Part shown: one piece after another, positions 41,562 through 49,427 of the stretch
Numbering within the stretch: the stretch's first letter is position 1
How the letters are laid out: every line of letters begins with the position of its first letter
Source: Streptomyces sp. LUP47B
Lineage (GTDB): Bacteria > Actinomycetota > Actinomycetes > Streptomycetales > Streptomycetaceae
Length of the DNA: 64,000 bases
Assembly (NCBI RefSeq): GCF_001746295.1
Contig: NZ_MJAH01000021.1
Span: 1-64,000 of the forward strand
Direction of reading: 5' to 3'
Translations under genes and position numbers: made by a program
The notes under the pieces: generated by a model
The model's database searches: none
Told to the model about the DNA's origin: nothing
Seen by the model: only the letters and a program-made list of their open reading frames with translations

Positions 41562-42512
41562 GTGTCCCTGTTCTGGCGGATCTTCGCGCTCAACGCGGTG
41601 GTACTGGGAAGCGCCACCGCGCTGCTGCTGTGGGCACCGGTGACCGTCTCCGTGCCGGTGGTACTGACCGAGGCGGTCATCCTCGTGTCCGGCCTGGTCG
41701 TCATGCTGGTCGCCAACGCGGCCCTGCTGCGGATCGGCCTGGCCCCGCTCGACCGGCTCACCCGGCTGATGGCCACCGTCGATCTGCTGCGTCCCGGACA
41801 ACGGCTGCCGGAAGGGGGACGCGGTGAGACCGCCGAACTGATCCGCACCTTCAACGCCATGCTCGAGCGCCTCGAGCACGAACGGGCGTCCAGCAGTGCC
41901 CGCGCCCTGTTCGCGCAGGAGGCAGAGCGGCGCCGCATCGCCCAGGAACTGCACGACGAGGTGGGCCAGAGCATGACCGCGATCCTGCTGTCGCTGGAGC
42001 GGGCCGCCGACGACGCCGACGAGCCCCTGCGCGGTGAACTGCGGCAAGTACAGGAGATCACCCGGGGAAGCCTGGACGAGGTACGGCGTCTGGTGCGTCG
42101 GCTGCGGCCGGGCGTACTGGAGGACCTCGGTCTGGTCAGCGCGCTGACCTCGCTGACCAGCGAGTTCGCCACCCACGTAGGCCTGCGTGTGGTGCGTCGG
42201 TTCGGGACCGACCTGCCCGCGCTGGACCATCAGACGGAGCTGGTCCTGTACCGCGTCGCCCAGGAAGCCCTGACCAACGCGGCCCGTCATGCCGAGGCAG
42301 ACCGGGTCGAGGTGAGCCTGCGCCACACCGGCGAGACGGTGGTGCTGGCCGTCGTCGACGACGGCCGCGGTACCGGGGTGGCCCGCGAAGGAGCGGGAAT
42401 GCGCGGAATGCGCGAGCGGGCCCTGCTGATCGGGGCCACTCTGGATGTCACCTCCCAGCCGCAGGCCGGTACGACGGTCCGGCTCACCGTGCCCCTCAGG
42501 AAGCAGCCATGA
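41562..42512 (+). CDS. NarL-type sensor histidine kinase (HisKA_3)
   Basis: A 316-residue membrane kinase. Two hydrophobic segments (about 5-24 and 30-52) with a minimal loop, a HAMP-like region, HisKA_3 box RRRIAQELHDEVGQSMTAIL containing the phosphoacceptor His, N-box VAQEALTNAARHAEADRVEV and GAGMRGMRERALLIG. GTG start. The stop overlaps the regulator start by four bases (ATGA), so kinase and regulator are coupled. From memory this pair matches SCO6162/SCO6163-like order near secDF in S. coelicolor. Confidence 0.92.
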   Translation: MSLFWRIFALNAVVLGSATALLLWAPVTVSVPVVLTEAVILVSGLVVMLVANAALLRIGLAPLDRLTRLMATVDLLRPGQRLPEGGRGETAELIRTFNAMLERLEHERASSSARALFAQEAERRRIAQELHDEVGQSMTAILLSLERAADDADEPLRGELRQVQEITRGSLDEVRRLVRRLRPGVLEDLGLVSALTSLTSEFATHVGLRVVRRFGTDLPALDHQTELVLYRVAQEALTNAARHAEADRVEVSLRHTGETVVLAVVDDGRGTGVAREGAGMRGMRERALLIGATLDVTSQPQAGTTVRLTVPLRKQP

Positions 42513-43174
42513 CCACGCCGCACACATCCGTGATCCGTATCCTCCTCGCCGACGATCACGCGTTGGTACGTCGCGGGGTGCGGCTCATCCTCGACCGGGA
42601 GCCGGACCTGGAGGTCGTCGCCGAGGCCGGGGACGGCGCGGAGGCCATCGAGTTGGCCCGCACCCATGAGGTCGATCTGGCGGTGATGGACATCGCCATG
42701 CCCCGGATGACCGGCCTGCAGGCCACCAGGGAACTGGTCGCGCTCAAGCCCGGCGTGCGGGTGCTGATGCTGACGATGCACGACAACGAGCAGTACTTCT
42801 TCCAGGCGCTGAAGGCCGGCGCCGGCGGCTATGTGCTCAAGTCCGTGGCCGACCGCGACCTGGTGGCGGCATGCCGCGCCGCCATGCGTGACGAGCCCTT
42901 CCTGTATCCGGGTGCGGTCACCGCCCTGATCCGCAACTACCTCGACCGGGTCCGCCACGGCGAGGAGCCGCCCGACCAGGTGCTGACCGCACGTGAGGAG
43001 GAGGTCCTCAAGCTCGTGGCCGAGGGGCACTCGTCCAAGGAGATCGCCGAGATGCTCTTCATCAGCATCAAGACCGTCCACCGGCACCGGGAGAACCTGC
43101 TGCACAAGCTCGGCCTGCGTGACCGGCTGGAACTCACCCGCTACGCGATCCGCGCCGGCCTCATCCAAGCCTGA
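42509..43174 (+). CDS. NarL/LuxR-family response regulator
   Basis: A 221-residue regulator: receiver with IRILLADDHALVRRGVRLIL, phosphoacceptor Asp in LAVMDIAMPRMTG and Lys in GGYVLKSVADRD, then a LuxR helix-turn-helix (LTAREEEVLKLVAEGHSSKE, ISIKTVHRHRENLLHKLGL). It acts downstream of the coupled kinase. Candidate binding sites are the CCCAT/ATGGG palindromes upstream of the kinase gene. Confidence 0.93.
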   Translation: MTTPHTSVIRILLADDHALVRRGVRLILDREPDLEVVAEAGDGAEAIELARTHEVDLAVMDIAMPRMTGLQATRELVALKPGVRVLMLTMHDNEQYFFQALKAGAGGYVLKSVADRDLVAACRAAMRDEPFLYPGAVTALIRNYLDRVRHGEEPPDQVLTAREEEVLKLVAEGHSSKEIAEMLFISIKTVHRHRENLLHKLGLRDRLELTRYAIRAGLIQA

Positions 43175-43185
43175 GAAAGGGGGCG

Positions 43186-43599
43186 GTGGTGGCCCGCTTC
43201 GCGCACACCGCCTCGCGCACCCGGGGTCCCGGCCCGGGCCTGGTGTGGGCCGTCCTGCTCGCCGTCCTCGTCGCTCTGCTCAGCCCGTCCGCCCTGAGCA
43301 GTACACACCCCGGTGCACCGGCCGGCGCGCTGCTCGCGGCCGAGCAGGAGTCGGCGCACGGTGAGCCGTACGCGGACAGCCCGGACCCGGCTGTCTCCAC
43401 CGCCGCGGTCCGGAGCCATCGGGATGCCACGGGCGAGCGCCATGTACCGCCGGTCTCCGCCCCGGGCGCGTCACACAACACCGCGACCGACCCGCTCCGG
43501 CCCGCACAGCCCCCGGCTTCGGCGGCAGACCCACCTGCGTCGGAGCAACCGGCACTTCCACACGGGATGAGGGCACCGCCCTCGCTCTCCGGCATCTGA
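43186..43599 (+). CDS. Hypothetical exported or membrane-anchored protein
   Basis: A 137-residue protein with one hydrophobic segment near the N-terminus (LVWAVLLAVLVALLSPSALS, about residues 18-38) followed by a low-complexity Ala/Pro/Ser/His tail. No known domain recognised. It starts at GTG 43186 (or 43189), 11 bases after the regulator stop with an AAAGGGGG ribosome site, and precedes secDF, so it is probably in the same operon. Could be a small secreted or anchored protein linked to SecDF; function unknown. Confidence 0.55.
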   Translation: MVARFAHTASRTRGPGPGLVWAVLLAVLVALLSPSALSSTHPGAPAGALLAAEQESAHGEPYADSPDPAVSTAAVRSHRDATGERHVPPVSAPGASHNTATDPLRPAQPPASAADPPASEQPALPHGMRAPPSLSGI

Positions 43600-43675
43600 A
43601 CCTCTTCCTCTCCTTGCTCCACTTTCTTCACCGCAGTCACTGCCCTGGCCGCGGTGTGCCTGCCGGAGGCCCGTT

Positions 43676-45907
43676 GTGAACCGATCCCCGCACATCAGAG
43701 GGCTGATCGCCCTCGCTGCCGTTGCCCTGTCCCTGTACGTCGCGCTCACCGTGCCCGTCCACCTCGGACTCGATCTGCGGGGCGGCACGCAGATCGTGCT
43801 GGAAACCCGCCCGACCGCCGCTGACGACGCCGACGGCGAGGCGACGGACCGCACCGTGGAGGTGCTGCGCGGCCGCATCGACGCGCTCGGCGTCGCCGAA
43901 CCCGGCATCGCCCGCTCCGGCAGTGACCGGATCGTCGTCGAACTGCCCGGCCTGCACGATCCCCGCAAGGCGGCCGACGTGCTCGGCCGCACCGCCGAAC
44001 TCACCTTCCACCAGGTCCTCGGGTCGGCAGCCAACGCCGACGACCTGCCGACTCCGCTGCCCAAGCGGCCCCGCGAGCAGGTCATGGCTGACGAGTCCGG
44101 CCGCCTTCTCCGCCTTCAGGCACCCTCACTGACCGGCAAGGACGTCAAGAAGGCAGCCGCCCGCTTCGACCAGCACAGCGGTGCCGGTTGGCACGTCACC
44201 GTCGACTTCAGGGGATCGGGCGAACGGGGATGGGCCCGCCTGACCGGCGAGGCCGCCTGCCACGCGGCCGGCGACCCGGCCCGCCGTGTGGCCATCGTCC
44301 TGGACGGCAAGATCATCTCTTCGCCGCAGGTCGACCCGTCCGTCGCCTGCCGGTCCGGCATCAGTGGCGGCTCCACCCAGATCACCGGCACCTTCAACGA
44401 CAGCGAAGCGAAAGAGCTGGCCCTGCTCATCAACGGCGGCGCCCTGCCGGTGCCGGTGGAGACCATCGAGCAGCGCACCGTCGGTCCCACCCTGGGCGCG
44501 GAAGCCATCAGGGCCAGCGCCTGGGCCGCCGTCATCGGCACCGCCCTGACCTCGCTGTTCATCATCGCCGTCTACCGGCTCATGGGCGCCCTGGCCACCG
44601 TCGCCCTGGGTTGCTACGGCCTCATCTCCTACGCCGCCCTCGCTGCCCTCGGCGCCACCCTCACCCTGCCCGGCCTCGCCGGCTTCGTGCTGGCCATCGG
44701 CATGGCGGTCGACGCCAACGTGCTCGTCTTCGAACGCGCCCGCGAGGAGTACGCCTCCCGCCACCGCCCCACCCCACGGTCGTCCCTGACCGCCGGATTC
44801 CGCAGGGCCTTCAGCGCGATCGCCGACTCCAACATCACCACCCTCATCGCCGCCGGCCTGCTGTTCTTCCTCGCCTCCGGACCCGTGCGCGGTTTCGGCG
44901 TCACGCTGGGCATCGGCGTCCTCGCCTCCATGTTCAGCGCCCTGGTCATCACCCGGGCCCTGGCCGACCACGCCGTCGCCCGCCCCCGTCTGCGCCGCCG
45001 CCCCCGCCTCACCGGCATCGCCCACACCGGCACCGTCCGCGATCGCCTCGCCCGTACCCACCCGAACCTGATGCGCCACCCGCGCCGATGGCTGGCCGCC
45101 TCCGCCGCCACCCTCGTCCTCGCCGCCTGCGGCATCGCGGTGCGCGGCCTCGACTTCGGCGTCGAGTTCACCGGCGGTCGCCTCATCGAATACACCACGG
45201 CCACCCCTGTCGACGCCGACCGGGCCCGCACCGCGCTCGCCGACGCGGGATTCCCCCGGGCCGTCGTCCAGACCTCCGGCGAGAACCAGCTCACCGTCCG
45301 TACCCACCACTTGAGCAACACCCAGGCGGCGACCGTCACCGACACCATCACCGCCCTGACCCACCGGGCCGACAAGATCCGCGACGAGGCCATCGGACCC
45401 AGCCTCGGCAAGGAACTACGCCAAGGCGCCCTCATCGCCCTCGCTGTCGCCCTCGCCGCCCAACTGATCTATCTCGCGGCACGCTTCCGCTGGCTCCTGG
45501 GCACCTCGGCGGTCGCCGCCCTGGCCCACGACGTCGTGATCCTCATCGGTGTCTTCGCCTGGCTCGGCAAACCCGTCGACGGCGTCTTCCTGGCCGCGCT
45601 GCTGACGGTCATCGGCTACTCCGTCAACGACTCCGTCGTCGTCTTCGACCGGATCAGGGAACTCGGCCGCCATGACCGCAAGACGCCCTTCGCCCGCATC
45701 GCCAACCAGGCACTCCTGCAGACCCTGCCCCGCACCGTCAACACCGGCATGGGCGCCGCATTCATCCTCACCGCCCTGGCCGTCCTCGGCGGCGACACCC
45801 TGACCGACTTCGCCCTCGCCCTCCTCATCGGCCTCGCAGTGGGCACGTACTCCTCGATGTTCACCGCCACACCACTGGCCATCGAACTGGACAAGCGCCG
45901 CGGGTAG
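43676..45907 (+). CDS. secDF: Fused SecD-SecF protein translocase accessory subunit
   Basis: A 743-residue fusion. SecD half: N-terminal membrane segment, VHLGLDLRGGTQIVLETRPT, external P1 domain, NGGALPVPVETIEQRTVGPT, and FVLAIGMAVDANVLVFERAR. SecF half starts near residue 460: VRGLDFGVEFTGGRLIEYTT, AIGPSLGKELRQGALIA and VIGYSVNDSVVVFDRIREL. It uses the proton motive force to assist Sec-dependent export. Streptomyces normally has separate secD and secF elsewhere, so this is a second, fused copy. It is the last gene of a four-gene plus-strand set with the two-component system, consistent with regulated export. Confidence 0.95.
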   Translation: MNRSPHIRGLIALAAVALSLYVALTVPVHLGLDLRGGTQIVLETRPTAADDADGEATDRTVEVLRGRIDALGVAEPGIARSGSDRIVVELPGLHDPRKAADVLGRTAELTFHQVLGSAANADDLPTPLPKRPREQVMADESGRLLRLQAPSLTGKDVKKAAARFDQHSGAGWHVTVDFRGSGERGWARLTGEAACHAAGDPARRVAIVLDGKIISSPQVDPSVACRSGISGGSTQITGTFNDSEAKELALLINGGALPVPVETIEQRTVGPTLGAEAIRASAWAAVIGTALTSLFIIAVYRLMGALATVALGCYGLISYAALAALGATLTLPGLAGFVLAIGMAVDANVLVFERAREEYASRHRPTPRSSLTAGFRRAFSAIADSNITTLIAAGLLFFLASGPVRGFGVTLGIGVLASMFSALVITRALADHAVARPRLRRRPRLTGIAHTGTVRDRLARTHPNLMRHPRRWLAASAATLVLAACGIAVRGLDFGVEFTGGRLIEYTTATPVDADRARTALADAGFPRAVVQTSGENQLTVRTHHLSNTQAATVTDTITALTHRADKIRDEAIGPSLGKELRQGALIALAVALAAQLIYLAARFRWLLGTSAVAALAHDVVILIGVFAWLGKPVDGVFLAALLTVIGYSVNDSVVVFDRIRELGRHDRKTPFARIANQALLQTLPRTVNTGMGAAFILTALAVLGGDTLTDFALALLIGLAVGTYSSMFTATPLAIELDKRRG

Positions 45908-46071
45908 GCAAGCTGCCGGTTGGATCGCGCGGCTCGCCCAGGCGACGTACTCCAACCGGACCCCAGCACCGGCGCGGACACCGCGCGCCGAACTGGGTCG
46001 GGGACTCCGGGCCGCGCACCGACGGTCGACAACTGCGGCTCGACCTTTCCGCGTTGCGCGAGGTGTCAGGA

Positions 46072-46485
46072 ATGGCGGAACCCCGGGCTGTCGACCCTCG
46101 CGGTACGGGGGCTTCAAACGAAGGACCGCGCAGGTCGGAGGGTAGGGAGTCACGCTGCGAGTACTGCGGTCTGCCGACCGAGCGCGTGGCGCCGCGGGAG
46201 CATGACTTGGTGCTTCTGGAGCCGGGCATGGAGCCGCTGGCCCACACAGTGCCGGCGGAGTACCGGTGGATCGCGCTGTCCGAAGGCCGAGTGACGGTCT
46301 ACGGCGTCTGCCCGCCAGATCCGTTCCAGGGGTAGGGGTGCCGCATCGAGAACCGCCTTGTCTGCTCGGGGCAACCGCTACCCGATCTCTGGCCTTGGTT
46401 GACGAGTCTGCGGACCGAGAACGAGCGCCAAGTGGAGCGCCAGACTGAACTGGAACCACCAGAGACCTGGCCTGAAGTCGGCTGA
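46072..46485 (+). pseudogene. DUF6083-like protein interrupted by an amber codon
   Basis: The frame from ATG 46072 encodes CEYCGLPTERVAPREHDLVL, LEPGMEPLAHTVPAEYRWIA and VTVYGVCPPDPFQG, resembling the zinc-ribbon DUF6083 proteins of Streptomyces, then hits TAG at 46333-46335. In the same frame it continues GCRIENRLVCSGQPLPDLW and LRTENERQVERQTELE to TGA at 46483-46485, and CRIxxRLVC is the expected family continuation. A single point mutation or error explains it. It lies 20 bases outside the left direct repeat of the decayed element and may derive from an earlier mobile element. Confidence 0.65.
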
Positions 46486-46504
46486 GCCCCGACACACAGC
46501 CGCC

Positions 46505-46615
46505 GCACATACGCGAAGACCCCGGCCTCAGCGTTTCCGCTGGTGACGGGGTCTTTGGGCACCTGATCCAAGGTGCCCCCGGCAGGATTCGAACCTGCCG
46601 GCACGGCTCCGGAGG
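46505..46615. mobile_element. Left attachment-site copy (partial tRNA-Arg 3' end)
   Basis: Bases 46505-46564 are identical to 48483-48542 (60 bp, tRNA terminator region). Bases 46572-46598 are identical to 48550-48576, the 3' end of tRNA-Arg. After 46598 the identity fades, keeping ACGGCTCCGGAG only. This is the tRNA-derived end of an integrated element; the complete tRNA is at the other end. Confidence 0.85.
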
Positions 46616-46803
46616 GCTTTTCGGTCCCGGGCATGCGCAGGTCACGGCCTCCCTGCTGAGCGCTTGTCGGTTGCTTGTCCACGGATGGTCCACGAGGGTC
46701 GTGTGTGCGTGACGGACCCCGACAGCAGGACATGGAGCACTAGGCTCTGCGACCTTCGTCCCTTGGGCAGCAGACAGCGGATGGGCGGTTATCTGCGCGT
46801 GGG
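46616..46803. other. Left interior of the decayed element
   Basis: No supported gene. Stop codons occur in all frames at short intervals. Together with 46486-46615 this makes a stretch of more than 300 bases without a gene. Confidence 0.4.
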
Positions 46804-47067
46804 CTACGCCGCTGACGTCGGCTTCCTGAGTTGGGCGACTCGTCGCCAGGCCACCCACAAATTGATCAAGAGCAGAGCGGATCCCGCGATGGGCCAACCT
46901 ACGGATCCACCGTTGCGGTAGGTCTGAATGCCGAGGGACAGCAGCATCAGACCGAGTGCAGGACCACCCACTACGTCGAGGAAGGCCTTCGCCCACCTCG
47001 CGATCTTCTCCACGTTGAACACGGCTTGATCGTGGCAGGGGACCGCCCTCTCTGCCAAGGGCATCAC
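46804..47067 (-). CDS. Small hypothetical membrane protein
   Basis: An 87-residue protein with two hydrophobic segments, FLDVVGGPALGLMLLSLGI and GWPIAGSALLLINLWVAW, separated by a short basic/Asn-Gly loop. I do not recognise a family. A GGCGGGGG ribosome site precedes ATG 47065-47067; GTG 47020-47022 is an alternative start. It lies within the decayed integrative element, where accessory membrane proteins are common. Confidence 0.5.
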   Translation of the reverse strand: MMPLAERAVPCHDQAVFNVEKIARWAKAFLDVVGGPALGLMLLSLGIQTYRNGGSVGWPIAGSALLLINLWVAWRRVAQLRKPTSAA

Positions 47068-47335
47068 CCCCGCCAGGACCTGTATCTCGTATTCGTGGCC
47101 GGAGGAATCTCAATGAACGAGTGCCCTTGCTGGCTCGGACCAGAGCACCTGTTTGGAAGATCGCGTATGCGGATGTCGCCTGAACTGGAGAGACGCCGAC
47201 TTGGGCATTCCGCGCGTGCTCCCCGATGTCCCGCGGTAGCCCCCGACGCACTTCAGGAACAGGCACGTCGGGGGCACACTGGCGGCTTGGCTAGCTTCAG
47301 CGCAGTAAGAGGACTGCAACACCCGCCAGGGCCGT

Positions 47336-47856
47336 GAGGAGGCAGGCCTCAAGCTTCCGGAAAAGGGATGGGGAACGGCACTGCTGAACAACACTCGTCC
47401 CAGCGGTAAGCGGTGGACCGACTCCGGCGAGACGCACGACGACCGGGGACTCAAGAACCGGCCCGTGGAAGAGGTCCGGCCCGTGCCGATCCCGCCTCAC
47501 CTCGTCGCGATCCTGCGGGACCACATCGATACCTTCGGCGTGGCCGACGACGGACGGCTCTTCACCAACGAACGCGGGGGAGTGGTCGGCTCGTCGACGT
47601 ACTTCCGGGTGTGGCAGGAAGCTCGCGCGCTGGCGCTCCTGCCGGCCGCTTTCGCCTCCCCGCTCGCCGCCCGTCCGTACGACCTCCGGCACTCGGCGCT
47701 GTCTACTTGGCTCAACTCCGGGCCGACGCAACCGAGGTCGCCGAACATGCGGGCAACAGCGTTGAGGTCCTGCTGAGCCGCTACGCCAAGTGCATCGACG
47801 GTCGGCAGGAGGTCGCCAACCGCAAGATCGAAGAGCTGTTGCGCGAGTACGAATGA
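47336..47856 (+). pseudogene. Tyrosine integrase, C-terminal fragment with frameshift
   Basis: Translation in the first frame gives LKLPEKGWGTALLNNTRPSG, VPIPPHLVAILRDHID, LFTNERGGVVGSSTYFRVWQ and RPYDLRHSALSTWLNSG, the catalytic domain of actinobacterial tyrosine recombinases (the HxLRH-like box). At the G run 47720-47722 the frame changes by one base and continues DATEVAEHAGNSVEVLLSRY to EELLREYE with the catalytic Tyr in LLSRYAKC. The N-terminal half, containing the core-binding domain, is missing. It is the remnant of the integrase that inserted the element at tRNA-Arg. Confidence 0.85.
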
Positions 47857-47933
47857 TCAAGAGCAGTGCGCTGTCGGCGCCGTCTCCTACTCTGCGGTTA
47901 CGTTCGAGCAGTTCAGATGGGGAGGGGACGGCG

Positions 47934-48356
47934 ATGGGCGGCAACGCATGGAGCCACACGGGCCCGTATCAGCAGGACCTGGCGGTTGCATTCCGGCAGG
48001 CTCAGGAAGAGACCCTGGCAGGGGACAACCATGGCTTCGTGGGTCGATCCGTCGAAGAACTGTGGCGCGACCCGGAGTGGCAGGAGTACATCTTCACTGG
48101 CGGCACGTGCACTGTGCTGGACTTCCCCCTCATGATCGGCGCCACGGATACCGACGACGGTCCGTTCATGCGGCCGCTGACTGACGACGAAGTGCGCGCG
48201 TGGGCTCCCCAAGGCCGGCCCACATACGAGGAGTGGGACGACGCCCTCGATTCCGAGCGGCTGGCCTTCCCGGGCCGTGCTCAAGGAAACTGCACGGTGC
48301 TCTACAGTGACGGCCGACCCGAGCAGATCGGCTACTGGGGCGTCACGGCCGACTAG
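47934..48356 (+). CDS. Hypothetical protein, passenger of the integrated element
   Basis: A 140-residue soluble acidic protein starting MGGNAWSHTGPYQQDLAVAF, with VGRSVEELWRDPEWQEYIFT, GGTCTVLDFPLMIGATDTDD and LYSDGRPEQIGYWGVTAD. I do not recognise the family; the N-terminal pattern resembles Streptomyces proteins of unknown function that start with a similar YQQDL segment. It has an unusually clear GGAGGGG ribosome site and is intact. Located between the integrase fragment and the right repeat. It may be the only functional gene left on the element. Confidence 0.6.
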   Translation: MGGNAWSHTGPYQQDLAVAFRQAQEETLAGDNHGFVGRSVEELWRDPEWQEYIFTGGTCTVLDFPLMIGATDTDDGPFMRPLTDDEVRAWAPQGRPTYEEWDDALDSERLAFPGRAQGNCTVLYSDGRPEQIGYWGVTAD

Positions 48357-48482
48357 CGAACGGCACCTCTGCACGGTGCGGCCCCTGGATGCGTCCGGGG
48401 GCCTTCGCCGTTCCCGAGGTTGACCAGGGACAACGCCTCAAGATCGTGTCCACGAATAGTCCACGGACCCCGACATACGGCT

Positions 48483-48576
48483 GCACATACGCGAAGACCC
48501 CGGCCTCAGCGTTTCCGCTGGTGACGGGGTCTTTGGGCACCTCATACAGGGTGCCCCCGGCAGGATTCGAACCTGC
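48483..48576. mobile_element. Right attachment-site copy overlapping the intact tRNA-Arg
   Basis: The 60-bp block 48483-48542 is identical to 46505-46564. It is followed, after a short divergent stretch, by 27 bp of the tRNA 3' end identical to 46572-46598. AAGACCCCG (48494-48502) and CGGGGTCTT (48525-48533) make a terminator hairpin for the minus-strand tRNA gene. The element between the copies is about 1.98 kb. Confidence 0.85.
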
Positions 48577-48623
48577 GCACACGGCTCCGGAGGCCGTTGC
48601 TCTATCCCCTGAGCTACGGGGGC
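48552..48623 (-). tRNA. tRNA-Arg (anticodon CCG)
   Basis: The minus strand folds as a complete cloverleaf: acceptor GCCCCCG / CGGGGGC, D arm GCTCAGGGGATAGAGC, anticodon stem ACGGC / GCCGT with loop CTCCGGA (anticodon CCG, decoding CGG), T arm GCAGG-TTCGAAT-CCTGC, discriminator A. CCA is not encoded. A terminator hairpin lies just downstream. The gene is the integration target of the adjacent decayed element. Confidence 0.97.
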
Positions 48624-48790
48624 GTGTCGGGCGCGGAGTTGGTGGCTCGCGGCGACGGGTAGAACACTACCAGCTCCCTCGGGGTGATCAGGAACGGGTT
48701 TCGCGGCGGTGCACCGGGTGTGGGTTCACGGGCGGGGTGGAAGTGGGGAAAACCCGGACGCGGTGGCCGGTCCGCACCTACTCTCGAGTT

Positions 48791-49267
48791 GTGCCAGGCG
48801 CGTCGGGTCGGGTGCTTGTTGTGGACGACAACAAGGTCATCCGGCAGTTGATCAGGGTCAATCTCGAGCTGGAGGGTCTCGAGGTCGTGACCGCGGCCGA
48901 TGGTGTCGAGTGTCTGGATGTCGTTCATCAGGTGTGTCCCGATGTCGTGACCCTCGATGTGGTCATGCCCCGGCTGGACGGGCTGCGGACCGCCGCGCGG
49001 CTGCGTTCCGACCCCCGGACGGCTCACCTTCCCCTCGCCATCGTCAGTGCCTGTACGCAGTACGAGGTCGACAGCGGTCTCGACGTCGGCGTCGACGCCT
49101 TCCTCGCCAAGCCCTTCGAGCCCGCCGAACTCGTACAGCTCGTACGGCAGTTGATGGAGCAGAGCGCGCAAGGGCGAGCCCCCGGTTCCGGTGTCGAGGA
49201 CGGTCGTCTGGTCGGTGGTGTCCTCGGGGGCGGGGAGACCGAGCGGGCCGGTCGCGCCGGCGGCTGA
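48791..49267 (+). CDS. Single-domain-type response regulator
   Basis: A 158-residue protein consisting of a receiver domain: GRVLVVDDNKVIRQLIRVNL, phosphoacceptor Asp in DVVTLDVVMPRLDG, Thr/Ser in LAIVSACTQYEVDSG and Lys in FLAKPFEPAEL, with a Gly/Glu/Ala-rich tail and no DNA-binding domain. GTG 48791 may be leaderless: TACTCT ends about six bases before it and no ribosome site is present. No kinase is nearby. It is likely to work in a phosphorelay or by protein interaction. Confidence 0.85.
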   Translation: MPGASGRVLVVDDNKVIRQLIRVNLELEGLEVVTAADGVECLDVVHQVCPDVVTLDVVMPRLDGLRTAARLRSDPRTAHLPLAIVSACTQYEVDSGLDVGVDAFLAKPFEPAELVQLVRQLMEQSAQGRAPGSGVEDGRLVGGVLGGGETERAGRAGG

Positions 49268-49427
49268 TCACAGCGCCTTGGGGCAGCGGTTCCCAGCGAC
49301 ACACACTGACCTCCCCATAAGGCGGACATCCCCTGTCCCCCCGCCCGCGAAAGTCGACCGTCCACATCCCGGACCCCCGCCCAAACCCGCTCGCCCTCCC
49401 ACCCCCCTCCTCCCATACGCTTGTCCC

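Noticed and set aside
45916..45959. Inverted repeat CCGGTTGGA / TCCAACCGG after secDF
   Set aside because: Nine-base arms with a 26-base loop; might terminate secDF but is too weak to call.
47113..47337. 75-codon frame with a GGAGG site inside the decayed element
   Set aside because: Composition and sequence show no family; it overlaps the integrase remnant start and is probably chance.
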